Shown piece by piece: positions 42,495 to 52,215 of a stretch of 52,983 nt of DNA. The notes beneath the pieces are model-generated. The model searched no databases, was not told the origin of the DNA, and worked only from the letters and a program-made list of their open reading frames with translations. Within the stretch, counting starts at the first letter, position 1. Each line of letters opens with the position of its first letter. The position numbers and the translations under genes are program-made. Source of the DNA: Sulfolobales archaeon (GTDB lineage: Archaea; Thermoproteota; Thermoprotei_A; Sulfolobales; AG1); contig JAWAXC010000005.1 in NCBI GenBank assembly GCA_038897115.1, forward strand, positions 1 through 52,983, in the 5' to 3' direction.

Positions 42495-44324
42495 TCATCT
42501 CCTTCTTAGTCTAAGTGCTATAAACAGCGCTACTATTATAACTATAATTGCTATAGCGATATAGATCATCGTGTTAGCTGTGGGGGCACCTATTAGAGGT
42601 GTTAGAGTTGGGGTAGGTGTTAATGCCGCTGTAAGAGTAGCTGTAGCTATGGGTCCAGGTGCTGGTGTAGTGGTAGCTATAGGTGTAGGTGTTTGTGTCG
42701 CTAGTGTCTTTAGAAATACCTTTTCAGGTCTCATGTAGTTTGTACCAAATCCGTTCTCCCATACACCTGGCTGTAGCTCGTCCGAAAATGCTGCATTTAG
42801 TAGTGCTACAAAGGTTCTCGAAACAAGCCACACAGCTGGCTGGTCATTAACTATTATATTTAGGGCTTGTCTGACAAGCTCTATCTGCTTAGCTCTATCC
42901 AGCTCTTTCTCAGCTGCGAAAAGTAATTGCTCGGCCTTTGGATTGCTATATCCCATCGCATTCGACCAGGATGCCCTTACTATACCTCTGCTCGTGTAAT
43001 ACTGGATAAAGTACGCAGGGCCTGGGCCGTGTACGAATGGGAATATACTCATATCGAAATCCCAGTTTCTGAAAACCGTTTGATGCCATGCAGCAGTATC
43101 TAATGTTATTATTTGCACATCTATTCCAACCTGCCTTAGAAAGTCTCTTATAAGTTCTGCCTCCTTTACATACCATGGGTAAGATGTTGAATCTATTGTT
43201 AGTCTCAGCTTAAATCTTATTCCGTCAGGACCTCTCTTATATCCTGCCTCATCTAGAAGCCTGTTAGCCTCTTCAGGATTATAGCTGGGCTGCTTAGCAT
43301 CTGGATAGAACATTGCGGTAGCAGGTGCTCGTGAAACCATAGTGTCTAGAGGTTCTACCTTGCCAAAATATACGACCTCAGCAATCGCTGATCTATTTAT
43401 AGCCATCGCAATAGCCTTCCTAACCCTTACATCCTTCAACGGTGCAGCCCCTTCTGGATGTAGGTTGAATCCCAGCACATCTAGCGAGCCTCCAGGGCTT
43501 GGGAAGAACCAAACCTTCTTTCCAGGTAACTTACCCTCTTTTATCATCCTTTCTAGTTGTACAGCATGTGCAAAGGTTATACCGTAGTTCCATACAAAGT
43601 CTATCTCTCCTCGTTGGAATGCTAGCATCATAGCCTCAGAGCTCGGTATTATTTTATAAATAATCCTGTCGAGATATGGAAGACCCTTCTTCCAATACTT
43701 ATCATTCCTCTCAAGAACTATATATTGTCCCTTAACCCATTCTTTAAATTTAAAAGGTCCAGTTCCTACGGGCTTTGTATTATATGGATTAGTAGCTATA
43801 TCTGTCCCCTCATAGAGGTGCTTAGGACTTATACATGTGCCCGACCCTCCGAAATATCCTGGATAGAGGATTAACCCCCATGTTGTGTTAAACCTAAATA
43901 CAACTGTATAGTTGTCAGGTGTATCTATACCCTCGAGATATTTCCACATACCAGCTATAAAGCTATTAAAGACAGGCCCTATTTTCTCATATGAGAACTT
44001 AACGTCTTGGGATGTAAATGGCACGCCATCATGCCATGTAGCGTTTCTCACAAGGTAGAAGACCACGAGCATTTTGCTATCGTTGGTCTTTATAATCTGC
44101 CATGATTCCGCTAGATCTGGAACCCATTCAAGAGTTTGTGGATCGAAATCTACTAGCGAGTTACAGATAGGAGTTACAACCTGGTAGTAAGTCCATGTAG
44201 GGCTTCCTGTGAGGACTAGGTTGGGGGGTTCAGAAGGTATGCCTATAACAAGGGTGCCACCATATACAGGAGTTACACTTTGAGATTCAGCATTAATAGT
44301 ATTTATAGCTATTCCCATCCCCAT
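42495..44324 (-). CDS. Dipeptide-type substrate-binding protein with C-terminal anchor; signal sequence shifted out of frame
   Basis: A 609-residue family-5 binding protein: GGTLVIGIPSEPPNL, VPDLAESWQII, GTGPFKFKEWVKGQYIVLERND, DVRVRKAIAMAINRSA and WLVSRTFVALL. The Thr/Pro-rich linker (TPTPIATTTPAPGPI) followed by a C-terminal helix and RLRRR is the usual crenarchaeal anchor. From the ATG at 44324 the protein lacks a proper signal peptide. Upstream in the same frame there is a good one (KILGILSILALIMG) without any start codon; an ATG (44395-44397, MVKRY) sits in another frame. One base too many near 44379-44380 explains this, so the real gene probably starts at 44397. It is last in the importer operon. 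Confidence 0.88.
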   Translation of the reverse strand: MGMGIAINTINAESQSVTPVYGGTLVIGIPSEPPNLVLTGSPTWTYYQVVTPICNSLVDFDPQTLEWVPDLAESWQIIKTNDSKMLVVFYLVRNATWHDGVPFTSQDVKFSYEKIGPVFNSFIAGMWKYLEGIDTPDNYTVVFRFNTTWGLILYPGYFGGSGTCISPKHLYEGTDIATNPYNTKPVGTGPFKFKEWVKGQYIVLERNDKYWKKGLPYLDRIIYKIIPSSEAMMLAFQRGEIDFVWNYGITFAHAVQLERMIKEGKLPGKKVWFFPSPGGSLDVLGFNLHPEGAAPLKDVRVRKAIAMAINRSAIAEVVYFGKVEPLDTMVSRAPATAMFYPDAKQPSYNPEEANRLLDEAGYKRGPDGIRFKLRLTIDSTSYPWYVKEAELIRDFLRQVGIDVQIITLDTAAWHQTVFRNWDFDMSIFPFVHGPGPAYFIQYYTSRGIVRASWSNAMGYSNPKAEQLLFAAEKELDRAKQIELVRQALNIIVNDQPAVWLVSRTFVALLNAAFSDELQPGVWENGFGTNYMRPEKVFLKTLATQTPTPIATTTPAPGPIATATLTAALTPTPTLTPLIGAPTANTMIYIAIAIIVIIVALFIALRLRRR

Positions 44325-44463
44325 TATTAATGCTAATATACTTAATATCCCAAGGATCTTTATATATGGTCTAGATCCAACGATACCTCTTCACCATGTT
44401 AAGTATTAAATAGTCCCTTAATATACTTAGTTATAGATCTTCTGAGGGGTTAGTGGGAAAAGC

Positions 44464-45336
44464 CTATCGAACCCTTAAACGAGGATTTATATAATCTATT
44501 AATCCATCTCCGAGTAAGTTAAAGCCTATTATAAGCAAAGATAGTATAAGCCCTGGAAAGGCTGCTATCCACCAGGATGTTGTGAGGTATTGCTGGGCTA
44601 TATTTAGAAGCTGTCCTAGGCTAGGGATATTGGGATCACTAATGCCTAAGAAGCCTAAACCTGCCTCTATAAGTATATTATTGCTCATTTGGAGAACAAC
44701 ATAGGGTATTATAGCTGGTAATGAATTAGGTAATATATGTACAAATATGATCCTACGATCACTGACCCCTAATGCTCTTGCAACCTCCACAAAAGCTTGT
44801 TCTTTCACTCTTAGAAACTCTGCTCGTGTCATTCTCGCAATCCCTGGCCAACTTGTAACCCCTATCGCAAGCATTATATTATATATATTCGGGCCAAGTA
44901 TAGTTGCTATTAATAGAGCTAAGAGGAAGGACGGAATTATAAAGGCCATATCGGTTATCCTCATAAGCACGTCTCCCAGAACCCTTCCATAATAACCTGC
45001 CACAGCTCCTATCAATATTCCTATTAATGTTGCTATTGTTGTTGATAAAGCTCCCACAATAAGAGAGGTTCTTAATCCATAAATAGAATTAGTATAGATA
45101 TCCCTACCGAGATCATCTGTGCCAAACGGGTTACTCGGGTTAGGAGGTAGAAATGGATTTGCTACAAGGGTCTTAAGCGGTGGATACCAGGTTATTAGGG
45201 GTGCTGCAGCAGCTATAATTATTAAAGACGATACAATTGTTGCTCCTGTTAAGATTCTTTTGTTTGATAAAATAGCCTGTGTCAATATTGAGAAAAAATA
45301 TATCGTCTTTTTCATAAGCTTTTTCATGCTTCTCAC
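44464..45336 (-). CDS. dppC: Dipeptide/oligopeptide ABC transporter permease, DppC type
   Basis: The 290-residue inner-membrane permease has an N-terminal helix, NPFGTDDLGRDIYTNSIYGLRTSL, and five further helices. The cytoplasmic EAA loop for ATPase docking is EVARALGVSDRRIIFVHILPNSLP. It starts with GTG, one base overlapping the dppB stop and preceded by GGGGGGTG, so translation is coupled. No ATPase gene (dppD/dppF) is in the neighbourhood; the importer must borrow one from elsewhere. Position between dppB and the binding protein confirms the type. Confidence 0.93.
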   Translation of the reverse strand: MRSMKKLMKKTIYFFSILTQAILSNKRILTGATIVSSLIIIAAAAPLITWYPPLKTLVANPFLPPNPSNPFGTDDLGRDIYTNSIYGLRTSLIVGALSTTIATLIGILIGAVAGYYGRVLGDVLMRITDMAFIIPSFLLALLIATILGPNIYNIMLAIGVTSWPGIARMTRAEFLRVKEQAFVEVARALGVSDRRIIFVHILPNSLPAIIPYVVLQMSNNILIEAGLGFLGISDPNIPSLGQLLNIAQQYLTTSWWIAAFPGLILSLLIIGFNLLGDGLIDYINPRLRVR

Positions 45337-46307
45337 TACACCCCCCTCCTAGTCCTTGGATCTAGGATCATATATAGAAGATCAACTATGAAATTAGCAA
45401 TAATTATTATTAGGGATCCATAGATGAATATCCCAAGCATTACCGGATAATCCCTAAGCTTTAACGAGCTATAGAGAAGCGATCCCATACCTGGCCATGA
45501 GAATACGGTCTCCGTCACTATCGCTCCTACTAGTAAAACTCCTGTGTTAAACCCTATGAAAGTAGTTATAGGTATGAGGGCTCCTCTTAAGGCATATCTA
45601 TATAGGATCTTTTTTTCAGACATTCCTATGGCTCTCACGGTTGTTATATAGTCTTGAGCTAGCTCATTGATTATGGCCCCTCTTGTTATCTTAGTAACAT
45701 ACGCTATGTTGAATATAGCAAGTGTTGTGGCTGGGAGGAAGAGATGATATAGTATATCGATATAATATAGTATACCCTCATAGCTCCCTCTGACAGATGT
45801 CATCCCTCCTGTAGGAAAGAGACCTAAATATACTGCAAAAGCTATGAGCATAATCTGGCCAAGCCAAAAATATGGTATAGATATTCCTACAATAGATGTT
45901 ATTGATATGAAGGTATCGATAGCCCCTTTTCTAGAGGCTGCGAGCACCCCTAAGAATATTCCTAGAGCTGATGCTATGGCCATGGCGCTAAATACTAAAA
46001 GAAATGTAGCTGGAATCCTACTTATTATAAGAGATACTACAGGCTCTGATCTCAGATATGAATAACCCAAGTCTCCTCTAAGCACATTTCCTATGTATAT
46101 GAGAAGCTGTTCATGTAAAGGTTTATCAAGGCCAAATTTCTCCCTTACAGATCTTATAAACTTTTCATCTGTAACCTCACCAGCAAGTACATATGTTGGA
46201 TCTCCAGGTGCTAAATGTATTAATATGAATGTAACTACTATAACTCCAAAGAATAGAGCTATATAGAGAATCGCCCTCCTAAGAATAAATGATCTAATAG
46301 CTGACAA
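45336..46307 (-). CDS. dppB: Dipeptide/oligopeptide ABC transporter permease, DppB type
   Basis: The 323-residue protein shows the DppB N-terminus (FILRRAILYIALFFGVIVVTFILIHLAPGDP shortened), the conserved KFGLDKPLHEQLLIYIGN, and the EAA loop TTVRAIGMSEKKILYRYALRGALIP. Six helices are visible. It is first in the operon dppB-dppC-binding protein. The start is a TTG at 46305-46307, preceded by AGGGGC. The upstream 315-base region (46308-46622) is shared with the divergent ornithine-cyclodeaminase-like gene. Confidence 0.93.
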   Translation of the reverse strand: MSAIRSFILRRAILYIALFFGVIVVTFILIHLAPGDPTYVLAGEVTDEKFIRSVREKFGLDKPLHEQLLIYIGNVLRGDLGYSYLRSEPVVSLIISRIPATFLLVFSAMAIASALGIFLGVLAASRKGAIDTFISITSIVGISIPYFWLGQIMLIAFAVYLGLFPTGGMTSVRGSYEGILYYIDILYHLFLPATTLAIFNIAYVTKITRGAIINELAQDYITTVRAIGMSEKKILYRYALRGALIPITTFIGFNTGVLLVGAIVTETVFSWPGMGSLLYSSLKLRDYPVMLGIFIYGSLIIIIANFIVDLLYMILDPRTRRGV

Positions 46308-46622
46308 TTATAAGCCCCTGCTATAGTAAATAATACGTCTTAATATATTCTTCTAAAACATAACAGCTATAAAAATTACCACGGATAGAAACCTGCATAA
46401 TTCAAGACACTAGGATAAGAAATAGAGCTATTCCTCCTTAATAATAAAACACATTTTGAAGCACAAAGGAAATTCTAGTAACGAGTCACAGCTAAGCCTA
46501 TAGAGACCCTCCTACTTTTAAAGATGCTAAGAAGATCTAGAGTTAGAATCAATTTCTATAAGCTAGTTGTCCTGCTCGATTTGATTTAAAAGGGTATTCA
46601 CGTAATTCCACTTGGTGCTTCT
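46308..46622. other. Divergent promoter region between dppB and the ornithine-cyclodeaminase-like gene
   Basis: The 315 bases hold no open frame worth calling. AT-rich TATA-like stretches occur at both ends (about 46325-46345 for dppB, TTTAAAAGG near 46585 for the gene on the right). No repeat or hairpin is evident. Confidence 0.4.
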
Positions 46623-47597
46623 ATGGTTCTTCTGATTTCTGAGGGGGATGTTCTAAGGCTCTTGGATTTTAGCGATGCTATTGAGGCTATTGAAAATGCT
46701 ACTCGTATGCAGTCTGAGGGTGTTGCCCATGTTAATCCAAGGTCTAGGGTTTATTCTAAGTCCTCTGTGCTTCATGTTATGTCATCTACTATCGAGCCTC
46801 TGGGTGTTAGTGGTGTTAAGGCCTATCTCTCTACCCCTGCCAGGACTGTTTTTGTGATCCTCCTATATAGTATCGAGGATTCTAGGTTGTTGGCTGTGAT
46901 TGAGGGTGATATTCTGAGTAGGATTAGGACTGGGGCTGCGAGTGCCCTTGCAACTAGGTATCTAGCTAGAAGGGGTGCCTCTAGGCTTGGGATCATTGGT
47001 TCTGGGAGGCAGGCATATACACAGGCTCTAGCTATTGCCAAGGTTATGGATCCCGAGAGAATCCTTATATACTCCCTCAACAGGGATCACGCGGATTCCA
47101 TGGCTAGAAAGCTCTCTGAGAAGGGTTTGAAGGCCCTTGTAGCCCAGAGCTATAGGGAGGTTATAAGCTCGAGCGATGTGATCTCAACAGCTACAAACTC
47201 TAGAGAGCCCTTTGTAAGGGCTGAGTGGGTTGAAAAGGGCTCCCATATAAACCTCGTGGGATCTAACCACCCCTCGAGATCGGAGGCCTATCCAGAGGTA
47301 TTCCAAAAAGCAGATCTGGTTGTAACTGATAACAAGGAGCAGGCCCAGAGAGAGTCTGGGGATATAATAAATGCTGTGAGCACGGGCTATATATCGTGGG
47401 ACAGGGTTTACGAGCTCTGGGAGGTTGTTACTGGCAGGGTTGGCAGGGGCTCTGAGGATGATATAACGATCTTCAAGTCCCACGGAATAGCACTATGGGA
47501 TGTAGCTGTTGCAAAGCTAGTCTATGACAGGGCTAGGGAGAGGGGGTTGGGGAGGGAGGTTGAGTTCAAGGGCTACTGGGAGGATAGGTTCTTCTAA
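46623..47597 (+). CDS. Ornithine cyclodeaminase / mu-crystallin family NAD(P)-dependent protein
   Basis: The family includes ornithine cyclodeaminase, archaeal alanine dehydrogenase and imine reductases. The 324-residue protein has the substrate region GVSGVKAYLSTP with the family's catalytic Lys, the helix RIRTGAASALATRYLARRGA and the dinucleotide site LGIIGSGRQAYTQALAIA. Motif GSNHPSRSEA replaces the common GAxxPxxxEL form. The length is normal. It is transcribed away from dppB. Whether it works on ornithine, alanine or a ketimine cannot be told. Confidence 0.85.
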   Translation: MVLLISEGDVLRLLDFSDAIEAIENATRMQSEGVAHVNPRSRVYSKSSVLHVMSSTIEPLGVSGVKAYLSTPARTVFVILLYSIEDSRLLAVIEGDILSRIRTGAASALATRYLARRGASRLGIIGSGRQAYTQALAIAKVMDPERILIYSLNRDHADSMARKLSEKGLKALVAQSYREVISSSDVISTATNSREPFVRAEWVEKGSHINLVGSNHPSRSEAYPEVFQKADLVVTDNKEQAQRESGDIINAVSTGYISWDRVYELWEVVTGRVGRGSEDDITIFKSHGIALWDVAVAKLVYDRARERGLGREVEFKGYWEDRFF

Positions 47598-47650
47598 CAC
47601 AGTTATAAGCCCTCTAACACCTGAGGCAATGGGATAGAATCTATTTGAAG

Positions 47651-48376
47651 ATGAAGATCCCAGCAGACTATAGATTCATGAGGACATCAGATAGAGAGCT
47701 AGCAGTATCCGAGATGTTCAAGAGCTACCAGGGGGAGGGGCCCACAGCTGGCTACCCAGCTATATTCCTAAGACTCCAGGGATGCAACCTACTATGTAGA
47801 TGGTGTGATACAATAGATATATGGGTTAGGGGTGAGATATACAGCATAGATCATATACTAGATATGTGGGAGGCGAGAGGCTGGATCAAGGATCTATTGA
47901 ATGGATATATGCTAGTAATAACAGGTGGAGAACCCCTCATGAGGCAGAGCTCAATAACAACCCTTCTAAAAACATTTATAGAGAGATATGGCTTCAAACC
48001 AAGGGTAGAGATCGAGACGAACGGCACTATAGAGCCTCGGAGAGAGCTGATAGAGCTTGTAGATCAGTTCAACGTATCACCAAAACTATCCAACTCAGGT
48101 ATGCCCCTCAGCATAAGATATAGAGAAGCCCCTCTGAGAACCCTGGTAAATAGTGGGAAGGCGATATTCAAATTCGTAGTTATGGATGAGAGCGATATAG
48201 AGGAGGTTCTCTGGTACATAGATAGCGTGCCACTGCCAAGGGATAGGGTGTACTTAATGCCTGAGTCCAGATCCAGGGAGGAGTATCTCTCTAGGGTGGA
48301 GATGGTTGAGAAGCTATGCAGAGAATATGGTTTCAAGCTATCTCCAAGGCTACACCTGGTATATGGGTGGAAATAG
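47651..48376 (+). CDS. queE: 7-carboxy-7-deazaguanine synthase, radical SAM
   Basis: The enzyme converts 6-carboxytetrahydropterin to 7-carboxy-7-deazaguanine, the precursor of archaeosine in tRNA. The radical SAM cluster cysteines are Cys45, Cys49 and Cys52 in GCNLLCRWCDT. The typical N-terminus EMFKSYQGEGPTAGYPAIFL and the SAM-binding ITGGEPLMR are present, as is VEIETNGT. The ATG at 47651 is preferred over the TTG at 47645. It lies after the cyclodeaminase-like gene with a gap of about 50 bases. QueC and QueD are not in the window. Confidence 0.92.
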   Translation: MKIPADYRFMRTSDRELAVSEMFKSYQGEGPTAGYPAIFLRLQGCNLLCRWCDTIDIWVRGEIYSIDHILDMWEARGWIKDLLNGYMLVITGGEPLMRQSSITTLLKTFIERYGFKPRVEIETNGTIEPRRELIELVDQFNVSPKLSNSGMPLSIRYREAPLRTLVNSGKAIFKFVVMDESDIEEVLWYIDSVPLPRDRVYLMPESRSREEYLSRVEMVEKLCREYGFKLSPRLHLVYGWK

Positions 48377-48484
48377 TATATAGAGCTGAATAAGGGCTAG
48401 AATAGTTATAGAGGATCCAATGAGATCTGAGAGCCCCTAGAATAAAATATTTTAAGTCAATGTTTTGTGTAGAGGCTGAATGGG

Positions 48485-50071
48485 ATGAGATACGATATAG
48501 TTATTAAAAATGGAATCATAGTCGATGGAACAGGATCCCCTCCCTTCAGAGCTGATATAGGTATTGTTGGTGATACTATAGCGGCTATAAAGGATCTCTC
48601 AGGCGTAGAAGCAGAGATCACTATAGATGCTAGGGGCCTCTATATATCACCTGGATTTATCGATATCCATAACCACAGCGATCTATCGATAATGGAGATC
48701 CCGACTGCGGATAACTATGTGTTGCAGGGAGTCACTACGATTGTAACGGGTAACTGTGGATCCTCGCCAGCCCCTCTAAGCGATCTAAATAGGGATGAGT
48801 ATACGAAGAATGTTAACAGAATACATCCGAATATAGATATTAGATGGAGGAGCTTCGGAGAATACCTAGACGCTCTTGAAGATGTAGAGCCTGGCATCAA
48901 CATCGCCCCTCTAGTTGGGCATGGAGCCATAAGATCAGCTGTTCTGGGCTATAGCGATATAAAGCCTAGCGAGAGAGAGCTTGAGGAGATGAAGAGATAT
49001 GTTGAGGAGGCGATGAGATCCGGGGCCTTCGGGCTGAGCACCGGGCTTATATATGTGCCCAGCATGTTTGGAGATGCTAGGGAGATTATAGAGCTTGCAA
49101 AGGTTGCCGCGAGGTTCGGCGGGTTATATGCAACCCATATGAGGAACGAGGGTGTAGGTCTCATAGACTCTATCATTGAATCTATAGGTGTTGGTTTAGA
49201 GACAGGGATCTCGGTGGAGATCTCCCATCTAAAGGCTAGTGGGAGGCCTGCATGGGGTAAGATCACGGTAGCTCTAGATCTGATCTCGGAGTATGTATCA
49301 AGGGGATATGATATATCTGCTGATGCATATCCATATACAGCATCTTCAACCAGCATGACAGCACTACTCCCTAAACACATTAGAGAAGGGGCTGGGGAGG
49401 AGGTTCTAGAAAGGCTTAGAGATCCCAGGGTTATCAACTATATTAGGGAGAACCTAGGAGGAGAGATCATAGAGGGGAGATATCTATCCTGGTCAGATAT
49501 CTCGATCTCGTTCTCCCCAAGGCATAGAGAGTATGAGGGCATGAGGATCGATAAGATCGCGGAGAAGCTAGGTCTAGACCCGGTTGAGGCGATCGTGAAA
49601 ATACTCGTGGAGGATGAGCTCAGCACAAGAATAATTATATATGGTATGAGGGAGGAGGATGTGGAAAAGGTTATCTCACACCCACTTATAGCAATTGGAA
49701 GCGATGGATCCATAACGAGGCAAGGAGTAGGAAAGCCCCATCCAAGAAGCTATGGGACATTTCCGAGGATTATAGCTAGATATGTTAGGGAGAAGAAGCT
49801 GATATCGCTCCAAGAGGCTATAAGGAAGATGACATCGCTACCAGCAAGAAAACTAAGACTGCTCGATAGAGGGATCCTTAGGCCAGGGATGAAGGCAGAT
49901 ATAACTATATTTGACTATTATAAGGTAGAAGATACTGCTACATATGAGAACCCCCATTCATATCCCAAGGGGATTATATATGTCATTATAAATGGATGCA
50001 TAGCAGTTGATAATGGAAGGCTAGTGGGTAGGAAGAGATGTGGGAGGGTATTGAGACTAGGAAAAGCCTAG
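48485..50071 (+). CDS. D-aminoacylase / N-acyl-D-amino-acid deacylase family amidohydrolase
   Basis: A 528-residue amidohydrolase of the D-aminoacylase group, which frees D-amino acids from N-acyl forms. Metal-site motifs are DIHNHSDL (His62, His64), TGNCGSSPAP (Cys91, a bridging ligand in this family), YATHMRNEG, EISHLKASGRPAWGK and IGSDGSITR. Also typical is DAYPYTASSTSM. The C-terminal beta part (GILRPGMKADITIFDYYKVED) is normal. The substrate could equally be an N-acyl dipeptide or a cyclic amide. It may feed on products of the peptide importers (inference). Confidence 0.88.
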   Translation: MRYDIVIKNGIIVDGTGSPPFRADIGIVGDTIAAIKDLSGVEAEITIDARGLYISPGFIDIHNHSDLSIMEIPTADNYVLQGVTTIVTGNCGSSPAPLSDLNRDEYTKNVNRIHPNIDIRWRSFGEYLDALEDVEPGINIAPLVGHGAIRSAVLGYSDIKPSERELEEMKRYVEEAMRSGAFGLSTGLIYVPSMFGDAREIIELAKVAARFGGLYATHMRNEGVGLIDSIIESIGVGLETGISVEISHLKASGRPAWGKITVALDLISEYVSRGYDISADAYPYTASSTSMTALLPKHIREGAGEEVLERLRDPRVINYIRENLGGEIIEGRYLSWSDISISFSPRHREYEGMRIDKIAEKLGLDPVEAIVKILVEDELSTRIIIYGMREEDVEKVISHPLIAIGSDGSITRQGVGKPHPRSYGTFPRIIARYVREKKLISLQEAIRKMTSLPARKLRLLDRGILRPGMKADITIFDYYKVEDTATYENPHSYPKGIIYVIINGCIAVDNGRLVGRKRCGRVLRLGKA

Positions 50072-50240
50072 ATGAGAACATATTCCCCACGCTAAAGACA
50101 TCTATGGCTAGAGATCTACAATTGCTTCTCAGATAATAACGCTAGATCAAGTGATGCTGTGAGTGGTTTAAGAATTTCAGAGCTACAGTAGCATTTATCA
50201 TAAACTATCTTATTAATATGGTGGATAGGGGGCTTATGTT

Positions 50241-51389
50241 GTGTCTAGCGGGAAGAGGCTGAGGTTCTTCGCAACCACTATCCCGGGTATTGAGGATATT
50301 GCTGCTGAGGAGCTCTCATCACTCGATGCATCGATCCGTGGGTATGGCCGTAGTAAGGTTTTTTTCGAGGGTTATCTCGAGGATATCTATAGGCTTAACT
50401 TCTCTGCCAGAACGATCAACAAGATCTTTATAGAGCTTGCCCATGAGAGGTTCGAGAGGCTAGAAGATATATATAGAGTTGCAAGGGGTATCGAATATAC
50501 AGGGATCCTAGATCCTGGCAGGAGTTTTGCTGTTAGATGTGAGAGGCTGGGCGAGCATAGCTTCACGAGCATAGATGTTGCTAGGGTTGTTGGTGCAGCT
50601 GTGATAGACTCCTACCTATCTAGTAAAGGCGTTAGACCTAGGGTAGATCTCGAGAACCCCGATGTCCTTATCGAGGTCTTTGTAAGAGATGATGAGGTTT
50701 TAATCGGTGTGAACACCACTGGAGAGACCCTCGCTAGGAGGAGATATAGGGTTTATAACCACCCCGCAGCTTTGAAGACCCTTCTAGCAGCGGCTATGAT
50801 CAGGCTAAGCGGTTATAAGGGCGAGCCCCTCCTAGACCCTCTCTGCGGCGGCGCCACAATACCTATCGAGGCCGCCCACATGGCTAGAAAAATACCCACG
50901 GTGCTCTTTAGACAGGACTATCTATTTAGAAAGCTACCGCTATACGACCCCCTGCTCGAGAGGGAGATCGCGACAAAGCTGATCGGGGAGATTCGGATGG
51001 ATAGCTATAAGATAACATGCCTAGATATAAGTCCTCAACACCTAGCAGGGGCTTATGAGAATGCTAGATCAGCTAAGGTTATAGATACAATAAAATTTGT
51101 CCTTGGAGATGCTACGAGGAGAGAGAGCTATAAAGATATAGATGCTGAGGTCATCGTAACAAACCCACCCTATGGAATGAGATCCCATAGGCTGGAGAAG
51201 ATAGATAAATTCTACACAGATCTACTCGAAACGTTGAAGAACCTCTACAGAGGATCTAGATTAGTTCTGATAACAGCATCAACAAAGCAGTTCGAAGAGG
51301 CATCCCAAAGAGCTGATGTAGAGATAAAGGCTTCTAGGGATGTGATGCACGGAGGCCTATGGGCAAAGATATATAGTTTAAAGCTCTAG
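50241..51389 (+). CDS. THUMP-domain tRNA guanine-N2 methyltransferase, Trm14-like
   Basis: Residues 1-165 form the ferredoxin-like and THUMP RNA-binding part (TTIPGIEDIAAEELSSL, VFVRDDEVLIGVNTTGETL). The Rossmann methyltransferase follows, with SAM motif DPLCGGATIPIEAA at 199-212 and catalytic NPPYG at 308-312. Family members methylate N2 of guanosine in tRNA (position 6) or rRNA. The length of 382 matches archaeal Trm14. The start is GTG at 50241, following AGGGGGC. No operon partner is evident. Confidence 0.85.
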   Translation: MSSGKRLRFFATTIPGIEDIAAEELSSLDASIRGYGRSKVFFEGYLEDIYRLNFSARTINKIFIELAHERFERLEDIYRVARGIEYTGILDPGRSFAVRCERLGEHSFTSIDVARVVGAAVIDSYLSSKGVRPRVDLENPDVLIEVFVRDDEVLIGVNTTGETLARRRYRVYNHPAALKTLLAAAMIRLSGYKGEPLLDPLCGGATIPIEAAHMARKIPTVLFRQDYLFRKLPLYDPLLEREIATKLIGEIRMDSYKITCLDISPQHLAGAYENARSAKVIDTIKFVLGDATRRESYKDIDAEVIVTNPPYGMRSHRLEKIDKFYTDLLETLKNLYRGSRLVLITASTKQFEEASQRADVEIKASRDVMHGGLWAKIYSLKL

Positions 51390-51583
51390 ATACAATCAAC
51401 ACTGAAGATCTTCTAAAATCTCTATAGCTGTAAAACACCTTAGAACCGCCCCTACGACCCATTCTAAATAGTGTTGACTTTAAAAGGATCTGTAGCTGAA
51501 GACCTAGCCCTTTGGGCTGAAAAGAGATCAGCAATATAAATAGCGGCTGGGAAACCCTGGAAAATCCTAATCAAGCCAGCCTT

Positions 51584-52042
51584 CTATGGCCTTCTGACCA
51601 AGGCTTCTACAAGTCTGTTTATTATCAGGTCTCTCAGGCTATCCATGCTTGCCCTCAACTGCTTCATATCAGTCTCCAAGCCCTCAACCCTTTTCTCTAG
51701 GAGCTCGATCCTCATGGTTAGGTTCTTCTCAACCTCCCCAATCCTCTTCTCAAGCATATCCATCCTCTTCTCAATAGAATTCATTCTCTCTGATAGACTC
51801 TTCTCAAGAGACTCCATCCTAGTCTTCAGGCTCTCTTCAAGGCCTGCCATTCTCTTCTCAATAGCATCCATTCTAGCCTCTAAGGTCCTCCTAGTAGCCT
51901 CCATAAGTAGGAAGCCTACCTCCCAGTCACTTAGCTTCTCACCCCTAACAGCCTTATCAATGATCTTCTTAGCATACTCTGTAAGGATAGAAGCTATAAC
52001 ATCTAACCCGATAGATGTAACATGCTCAGCCATAGACCTCAT
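51584..52042 (-). CDS. Coiled-coil protein of unknown function
   Basis: The 152-residue protein has a helical head (about 1-50) containing VRGEKLSDWEVGFLLMEATRRTLEARM. It then becomes a nearly continuous coiled coil (50-140) built from repeated EKRM-x-x-LE-x-x-L units (IEKRMAGLEESL, LEKSLSERM, IEKRMDMLEKRIGEVEKNL, LEKRVEGLETDM). Such proteins are widespread in Crenarchaeota as family-wide paralogues, but none has a known role. Met4 is an alternative start. No membrane helix is seen. Confidence 0.75.
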   Translation of the reverse strand: MRSMAEHVTSIGLDVIASILTEYAKKIIDKAVRGEKLSDWEVGFLLMEATRRTLEARMDAIEKRMAGLEESLKTRMESLEKSLSERMNSIEKRMDMLEKRIGEVEKNLTMRIELLEKRVEGLETDMKQLRASMDSLRDLIINRLVEALVRRP

Positions 52043-52215
52043 AGAGATAGATGCTATAAGAGTTAATAAAAAACATAGCCTCTCTATGCCAAGAAGATCT
52101 CCGGACTTAGAGAGAACTTATAGGCATTTACCTAACTTTATACATAGTTGTTAGGCTTGGTCAAACGAATAGGGTTTATTAATGGTCTTTCTAGATGTTA
52201 TTAGGGGTATTCTAT

